Assembly (NCBI GenBank): GCA_028571685.1
Contig: CM053154.1
Coordinates: forward strand, 18,322,001 to 18,386,000
Reading direction: 5' to 3'
DNA length: 64,000 nt
From: Heterohyrax brucei
Lineage: Eukaryota; Chordata; Mammalia; Hyracoidea; Procaviidae
Shown here: positions 52,001 through 61,000 of the stretch, piece by piece
How the letters are laid out: every line of letters starts with the position of its first letter
Numbering within the stretch: the first letter of the stretch is position 1
Program-made: the position numbers and the translations under genes
The notes under the pieces: generated by a model
The model's input: the letters and a program-made list of their open reading frames with translations, nothing else
Told to the model about the DNA's origin: nothing
Database searches by the model: none

Positions 52001-55000
52001 ATGACTAATGTGCTTGATATTTTTGAAAACCTCAGTAAAACATGTTTCTGCTTTTGAAAACAATAATGTACCCAGTTACACATCAGATTAAATGTAGAGA
52101 GAGCCTCTAAATGTTATCTCACTCCATCTTTTTACCCAGTTTAGATTGCTGCGCTTGACATGAGACTGTATTGTGTTTAAAAGGAAAAAAAATGTGCTGT
52201 AGCATGTTGCTGCCATGCTTCGTAAGATTGTTTTTGCCATTTTCTTTGCTGTCGTCTACAAATTCACATAGAGATTAGAGGGATTTTTCTCTTTAAACTA
52301 ACAAATATTCAGGCTTTTGCTGCGAAAACCATTGCCAAAGTGCAATTGTCAGCTATGCTCCTGTGAAAATATATTACGATTTTAAAAAATACGTTGCTGG
52401 CTTTCATGTAGTCATATTAAGGATTTTTGTGTCTGTTTTCATAGTGGGTATTGATCTGTAGTTTTTTTGTAATGCTTTTTTCTAATTTTATTATCAGGGT
52501 AGTGCTAGCCTCACAAAGTATTATGTTCCCTCTTTATTTTCTAAATAATGTTGTGGACTATTGGTATTATTTCTCCTCTGAGTTTGATAGAATTCCCCAG
52601 TAAAATCATTAAGGCTTTAATTTTGAAGTGGAGTGATTAAATAGAAGGATTGTCATTACAAATTTAATAATTTCCTATATTTTCTTGAAATTCTAAAATA
52701 CAAGTTCTGTATGTTTTGGCAGTAATTTACAAACCCCATTACATTGAGGTCCCCAAACCAACATCATTCTGGATGGCTTGTTAGAAGGACTCACAGAACT
52801 CAGAAAAGCTATTGCACTCCATTTATTATAGCGAAAGGACACAGATTAAAGTCAGCAAAGAGAAAAGGGTTCATGGGGCAAAGTCCAGGAGAAACGAGGC
52901 ATGGGCTTCCAGGTATTCTTTGTCAGGAGAGTCACACATTAGTTAGTGGTGTTGTGGTTATTAGGTGTCCCTGAGTTGATTTTGACTCATGGGTACCCCA
53001 TGTGACAGAGTAGAACTGCCCAGAGGGTTTCCTAGGCTGTCCTCTTTATGGGGGAGCCCTGGTTGCATAGTGGTTGCTAACCAAAAAGGTCTGCAATTCA
53101 AATCCAACAGCCACTCCTTAGAAACCTTATAGGGCAGTTCTGCTTGGGTTGCTCTGAGTCAGAACCAACTCAGTGGCACCTAACAGTTACAACAATCCTT
53201 ATGAGAAGAGATCACCAGGTCTTTTTCCCACAGAGTTGCTAGTAAGTTCAAGGGACCACCGTTTTCAGTTAGCAGCTGTTCCCTTAATCATTGTACCATT
53301 AGGGAGCCTTAAGAATAGTGTACCAACACCGAACCTGTTGCCATCGACTCTGTCCTGGCTCATAGAGACTATCGGACAAAGTAGAACTGTCCCATAAGGT
53401 TTCCAAGGAGGATCTGGTGGATTTGAACTGCTGACCTTTTGGTTAGCAGCCAACCGCTTAACAACTGCACCTCCAAGGTTCCTGGTGCATAACAAAACCC
53501 CAGACTCCCTGCCATCTAGAGTGACTGTAAGGGCAGAGCAGAGCTGCCTTTTAGAGTTTCCAAAGAAACTGGTGGATTCAAACTGCTGACTTTTTGGCTA
53601 GCAGCCATAGCACTTACGCACTATGCCACCAGCATTTCCAAGTGCATAAAAGGGCTTAGTTCTCCTGGCAGTGTGTGTGACAACACATGGCAAAAGCTCA
53701 CTAACGGAGAACACTCACCTGAACCTCAGTTTTTTATTGGGGCGTCAGTCACATAGGCATGGAGCACCCATGTGGCTCATCTCAAGTTCTAAGACTGCAG
53801 ACCCCCTTCACCGTAGTTTCCGTTGGTAGCGTCAACCATCAGGTCAGACTATTACCCCGTGGCCAAGACTTCAGGCGTGCAAAAACAGTTTCATCAGACA
53901 GAATATTCCAAGGGCCAAGAGCTCATCTCCCAAGAGCCAGTCCTGAAAACATACCTTTCTTGGGACTTTACAGGCTTTGAGCAGCTTAGGCCTGGTGGTC
54001 TTCTTACATCCACTTTCTTTAAAGGTATAAATTTCCTTCAGTGAAAGGACTGTCTTTCCTGCGTAGTGCCATGCTACATCATGGTTAGCTAATCAGTTGT
54101 GCTAATTTGTTGATAGTGACATAGCTAGTCTTCCTTAGGTGGGTTTCGTGTGGTAAAAAGACTATTTCTTAACATGTTTCTTTTCAGCTGTCCAGGTGCT
54201 GTCATGTTCCTTTTTTACCTTCCTAATGGGACTGTCACGTTACACACTGGAGACTTCAGAGCTGACCCCACCATGGAACGGTCTCTTCTAAGGAACCAGA
54301 AAGTCCACACGCTTTACTTAGATACAACGTAAGAGAGGTTTCATATGTATGCTTCCTTCATATCAACAGCATTTGCTCTGTAGATTGTGAATCATTTGAG
54401 TACTCTTTGATTATTTGCATAGGTAATCAAAATAGTGATTTCATTGTCAGTGATCATTTTAAGGCCTCAGAGGGATGCTGTTTAAAAATTTGGTTACTTA
54501 AGGGCGGTTTGGGATTCTATGTCTTGTGTAATTACCAAAGCTGAAAAAGACAAAAATAAGTCGACCTCATAAGAACCCTATACGACAAAGTAGAACTGCT
54601 CCACAGAACTTCTGATAACTGGCAAACCCTGGTGGATTTGAACTGCTGATGTTTTTGTTAGCTATGATAGCTCTTAACTATTACACCACCTGGGTTTCCT
54701 AACTGATTACAGCTTAGCCTTTTTTTGTAATTTCTTTTTGAAAATGTGGTTTATGGTAAGAATCCTGTTTCTGAGGCAAAGAAGAAAAATTTAGGACAAG
54801 CTTCAGGAAAACCTCTTTTTAGGTTTTCTTTTCAAAATAGTCATGTAACTGTTAGGTATAATTATGAAGAGAAAACAGATCAGATAAGATTTTGTTTCTG
54901 AGAATCGAAGTTACATTTCTTCTTTTCTTAAAAAGGTAATTTAGGTAAGTGACAGCTTTGAATTTCTAAGTGCCATAGATGTAATGGCATATGCCAGTAT

Positions 55001-58000
55001 CTTTTTATTATTTTTTAAAACACCTCATCAATTTTTTAGAAAGTGTTAACCTATTTCAATCTGTTCAAGGAGAAGCTTATGCAGCATATTTTAATAAAAG
55101 ATGATCATTTCACATCCAATTTTCTAACACTACAGCTCATTTTTTCAGTCTTTTGTGTGTATTTTTAGTAGATAAATTAAAATAAAAACATTTTCTTATT
55201 TCTTAGTTTTATTCTACATATAATTATGAATTTCTCAGTGGATTTTTGTAAAGGACTTTTTTTTCCTATTTATGACTGTTAACCAACAAAAGCATTTCAA
55301 ACTGAGAAAAATATGTTTTCTTAGTATATTTTACGACACTTTAGTGAAAAGTCACATAATTTTCATCATATGTATGAGGACTGCCAGTTAAGTTCACAAA
55401 CTCATCCTATAGAGGTGCTACATATCTCATTGCTGAGTATTACGTGGTCACCTTCAAAGTACCCCTTTGGGAAGCTGTGCACCGATGCCGGCGCCCACTC
55501 CACCCTTCAGTGTAGTTTTGGACCTCCTTGTCTGGCATGGCCATTAGAACTGTTGCTGTATTAGCCTTGATGTCCTGAATGCCGTCAAAATGCCTGCCTT
55601 TCAGTATTGCCTTTGTCTTTAGGTAAAGAAAAAAGTCACTAGAGGTCAGATCAGGGGAGTAGGGAGGGTGTTCCAATACAGTTATTTGTTCACTGGCTGA
55701 AAACTCCCTCACACACAACTCTGCATTTAAGTTCATGAACTTGCCATCATGCCACCATAGACAAAGAAATTTTGGAACTCTTTCTGGAATGACACTGGTG
55801 TCAGTGTGTAACTTCCCAAGGGCGGTACATCAGAGGTGACCATAGTGATATTCAGTAAATGAGGTGTGTAGCACTTAGAGCAATTAAGTTTGTGAACTTA
55901 ATTGTCAGACCTCATATGTATGTATATGTGAAGATAGATTGTAGTCTTGGGGTTATTTTTCCACTGAGTATCACTATCTTGAGATAGACCTACCCGGGTC
56001 TGTTGTGTTCCTACATTGCTATGTAAGAAAGTTTTCTGTCTCTCCGTAAGGAAAGAATCAACCATGTGAATATTAACAGTTTGACTTTAAACTACATTAA
56101 GTTCACATTTAGTTTCGTTGTTTTAATAAAACAGTTCTTCAGTCCAAATGTAAGCCAATCAGTGATATTTCCTTTGATTGTGCTAAGGTTTTTGTTTTTT
56201 TTTTTTGAAAGATATTGACAGTGAGTCAGCTCATTATTAAAATAACTGGCTAGAAGTATTCTTTTTGAAAAAAAATGTTTTCAAAAAGGCAATTTCATTA
56301 TTTAAGGGCTATTGAAAGCTTAATGAAAAAGGTATATTGAATGCCTACAGTTTCATCATAAATTATCAGCAGCTACTAACAAATATTTTAACCACAAGCA
56401 GTGAGCCAACTGCAGTGCTGTTAATAAAATATATTATACTACTGTGCTGTGTAATTTTGTTAAAAGTATGTTTTCTAAAATAGCATCCAACTTAATGCCA
56501 TGGCTTTTTTATTGTTCCTTAATAAGTGCCATATTTCCTTATTACAGATATTGCAGCCCAGAATACTGCTTTCCATCTCAGCAAGAGGTTATCCAGTTTG
56601 CCATCAACACCGCCTTTGAGGCTGTAACCCTAAACCCACGTGCCCTGGTTGTCTGTGGCACTTACTCTATTGGAAAAGAGAAAGTCTTCCTAGGTGAGTG
56701 GAGGCCGTATCTAATTTACATTAATATATCATAAAGACCAGATTCTCTTTGCATAGGGCCTTTTTAAACTCTTATCTTGGAATTGATGTTTATTTTGTAA
56801 AATGGCCCAGTATTACCTTTGAAGTTAAAACAAAATATGGTAGAGTTGGTTACACTTGTACCTTTTCTAAGTCGGTTTATGGTAGACTTGACAGCTATGT
56901 GATGCCTGCAGAGCCGACATTCATACGTTAGTTAGTACTTTAATAAACTTTGAAAGAGGACTAATGCATAGTTGTATTGCTGTGTTCTTTCATAGTTGTA
57001 TTGCTGTGTTCTTTGAGGTTAGCCATCAGTTAATTATTTTAGAGAACAGCTATAATTGTTCTTAATGGATTTTTGGAAGCATAATTGTGTAGTTGATACA
57101 GCTAGTATTGTATTGTTTTGGAAAGTACTTTAATTTCTTTTTTATTTTTGCTTCGGGAACCTTCTATGGAGCCCTGGTGGTGCTCTAGTTAAGCACTGTG
57201 TTGCTAACTGAAAAATTGGCAGTTCAGATCCCGCAGTGACCCTGCAAAAGAAACGACCTGGCAATTTGCTCTGTAAAGATTGTGTAGCCAAGGAAGACCT
57301 GTGGGACAGTTCTTCTCTGTCCTATAGGATTTCTGTGATGCAGTGTCATATGACTCGATGGCATATAATGCCAGCAACAAACCCTTCTGAAGTATGGTTG
57401 TGTATGTCCAACATTAAAAAATGAAGTGATAAAGCCGGGGATTTACCTCTTCCAAATTTGGTTTTTTTCTTGTTCTACTGATTTACATATGTCTTTTATA
57501 GTTCTTAAATAATAGGCCTTGGAAAGTAAACTGACTTTCTCACAATGTGTTCCACACATTTTGCCAATAGAATTAGTCAGCCTTTCTGAGATATTATGGC
57601 AACAAATGTGAATTTTAAAAAATTTATTATTACTTGATAAATTACATATATATAGAATTTATATTTTGTATGTTTTAATTATATATATTTTTTCAAAGCC
57701 TAGTAATTTTACTGTTTTTAACCTTTTCCTTTGCTTATAGCAATTGCTGATGTTTTGGGTTCAAAAGTTGGCATGTCCCGAGGAAAGTATAAAACATTAC
57801 AGTGTCTCAATATACCAGAAATCAATTCCGTGATTACTACAGACATGGGCAGTACCATGGTTCATCTCCTACCAATGATGCAAATTACTTTTAAGGTAAG
57901 TGTCCAGGAGGAGGACTGTAATAAAAGAGATGGCTAAGAGTTGGTGAAGGTATGGAAAAATTGGAACCCTCCTTCTTTGCTCCTGGGGTTGTAAAATGGT

Positions 58001-61000
58001 GTAGCTGTTTGGGAAAACAGCAGTTCCTCAAACAGTTAAAGACAGAGAATTACCATATGATCCAGTCCTTCCACTCTTAGGTATATACCCAAGAAAAAGG
58101 AAGATAAAAACTGATCCACATATGTTCGTAGCAGCTTTACTACCCAAAAAGTAGAAACAGTGCAAATACCCATGAATAGATGCATGGATAAACAAAATAT
58201 GGTATATCCATACCATATTTAATCCCCAACTTATTGCTATCGAGTTGATTTTGACTCATAGAAACCCTACAGGACAGAGCAGAACTACCCCATAGAGTTT
58301 CCAAGGAGCACCGGATGATTCAAACTGATGACCTTTTGCCTAGCACCTATAGCACTTAACCGCTATGCCACCAAGGTTTCTGTGTCCATATGGTGGAATA
58401 TTATCTGACCTTAAAAAAGAATGAAGTACTGATACATCTCCAAAAAAGATGAATTTTGACAGCAGTGTGCTGAGAGAAGCCAAACACAAAGGCCACTTGT
58501 ATGCTTTTTCTTCTGTGAAGGGCCCAGAATAGGTAAATCCATGGAGACAGAACGTGGCTTGGGGGCTGCCCATGGTTGGAGAAGTGTAGAACGAGGAGGG
58601 CCTGCTAATGGGTACAGCATGTCTTTTTAAGGTGATGAAAATCTTCTGTGGTCAATGGTAATGGTTGTCCTACTTTGTGATTATACAAAAAGCCACTGAA
58701 TTAGACACATTAAAAAAAAATTATAAAATACTAATAGAAAACACTAATACTTACGAGATTAAAAAAAAACCATTAGGAAGTGAGGGGTTGGAGAAGCGTA
58801 GAACATGGCTGTGAAGAGGAGTTGCCCATTTTGATGCTGGAGGGAGGCACGTACAAGGGGCTCTGTTTGGTTTTTTGTTTGTTTCAGCTACAAGTTGAGA
58901 ATTTTCATATTGTGAGGGAGAACAGTCAGTGGATAGGGAAAAATAAAAGGTATGTGGAGAAAGGATGAATGAATGAAATATGGTTTCTGGGAAGACATCT
59001 GGGACCCAGGTAAAGGGATTCATGAAAGCTATGCAGAAGAGCGTCATCTCTTCCTCTCCATCAATTCCTGCCTAGCTGACTACTCTTACAGATGTATTTT
59101 TTTGTATTACACATTGTATTACACATGTATTTATAAATCCAAACTTATATTTACAAGTCCACACTTGTATGAGAATTAAATCATCAAACAACTGTAAACT
59201 CAAGTACAGTTTTGTTGTTATTTTTTTAATGACAGGAATCAAATTGGTTTTAATGACACCAAGATATGTCCCTTCATACCTTTTATTTTAAGACTAGTGT
59301 CCTTTAGAAGGAATAATCTGGAGTCATAAAGTCTGTGTTGTTTCTGGGTTTGTCATCTGTTGCTGATAGTGGCTGCAGTTGCCCTTCCCTTTCCTCCATT
59401 AAAGTGACCAGGTATTAATGGCATGTTTGAAGGTCTCTTATCATCACAGCACAGATGGGGCAGAAACTGGTGGTTATTGTTAGGGCTGTACTTTACTTAC
59501 TAATTATAGGCGTGTTTTTACCAACCAAAAATAGTTTTGTTGCATCAAAGTTAATGACTTTTTGTGAAAACATAAACCTAATAAAATTTTCATTATTTCC
59601 AAGGCATGCTTGAAGGCCTTTGACAGTTTGTGACTGGTACCGTTCATGCTGTCCAGCTCAGCTTTGGGGTTCATATATTTACTGCAGTACAGTTGATGAC
59701 CATTACCGATTGAAATTGATTGATGGAATGTGGTAAAACATTATAGCAACAATACTATAGGGGATTATTATGATCATAGTGGTACATGCTAAAAGCATTT
59801 TCCCAACAAACTGGTTATCAATAACAGAGACAAGTCATTGATCAGGGATTTTATGTTGACTGAATTATTCTTAATAAACTTTTTCTTGAGAGTGGTTTTC
59901 AAACTGTGGTTAATGGACCACTAGTGACTATTTGCAGTCTTTTCTCAAGGTTTGCTAACATGATAATGTCATATGTTTTTGTCTGGTGGACAGGTTTATG
60001 ATATTTTTATGTTTAATAGGAATGGATAAGAAGGACCTTTTTGGTGGTACATGAATGAATTGCTCTAAACTTCAGTAAACTATTTACCGTTTCAAGGGGG
60101 AAGAGACAAAAGGAGCAGGCTTAGTAACCAAGCAGATAACAGTGTATTAGATAAGTCCTAAACCAACTAAGGCCAAAATTAGAAAATTTCCAGACACAAG
60201 AATATTACAATGGAGACAGTTTTATATCATAACTTAAGCTTTTTTTTTTAATGGGCAATAGTTGGCAAAAATTGTGACTGTTTAACGGCAGGTATTCCTG
60301 TATTGACTTCAAATTAATAAAATATTGTTGTTTGATATGAAAGAGAAGTCAACGGATTGTTATCAGTTCAGCAATGAAATACAACTAAAAAACAGAAAAA
60401 AATATTCAGCCTCATACCAGTAATCCATCACAGACATAAAACGATGATATGTTTGTCTTCTCGCAAACTGGCAGGCTTTTAAAAATGTACAGTCTGGCAT
60501 GTCATACACTTTAAATAGTGTAAATAAGGGATACTCCCTTTAATACAGCAATTCTACTTTTTGGAATTTCTACTAAAAGCCTGCTACTTCGAAAAAAGGT
60601 CACACCATAAGGCTGGTGGTGATAGGGACGAGGAGAGTTAGAAGAGGCTAAGAAAGGGCAAATTTGTTTCCATGAGAAAAGACCTAGAAAATGAAATTTA
60701 TTGACTCTCCTTCCTGGGCTGTCCGCTTCGAGAAAGGGAAGGCTTTGTCCTTTTCACGGCTCTGACAGTAGCACCTGGCAGGGTACTGGAACAAATATTT
60801 ATTGAGTAAATAAAGAGATTGATGGATGAAAGGATGTATCTGTGATTTTTTTAGTACTACATACCAGCATCATTTAGAACACTTTAATATTTCATAGTAT
60901 ATAGGATTAAGGAAGAAAGAGACACTTTAGGAATTTCTAGAAGATTCAGCATACATTTTAGATGTGTTATTTTTAAATAAAACTAGAATTTTATTATAAA

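Larger units (their letters stand above)
52735..54000 (-). mobile_element. Old LTR-like sequence, split by SINEs
   Basis: Reversed LTR-style text: GATGGCTTGTTAGAAGGACTCACAGAACTC, then GGGGCAAAGTCCAGGAG, and after the SINE cluster TTTTTTATTGGGGCGTCAGTC. Minus-strand AATAAA motifs are present. Probably a retroviral-type (ERVL/MaLR-like) LTR; the family is not certain. Confidence 0.4.
51892..54187. other. DCLRE1A intron 4
   Basis: About 840 unassigned A/T-rich bases, then an LTR-like sequence (52735-54000) cut by four SINEs. Confidence 0.6.
54329..56547. other. DCLRE1A intron 5
   Basis: A minus-strand SINE (54552-54700) and the palindromic mariner derivative (55375-55914). A hairpin CTTTTTGAAAA/TTTTCAAAAAG lies at 56261-56288. 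The remainder is unassigned. Confidence 0.6.
56694..57740. other. DCLRE1A intron 6
   Basis: A 24-bp tandem duplication (56967-57014), a long-type SINE (57167-57378) and A/T-rich sequence. Confidence 0.6.

Noticed and set aside
55440-55736. 98-codon minus-strand open frame with transposase motif
   Set aside because: Not a gene: it is one arm of the mariner derivative and lacks the rest of the transposase.
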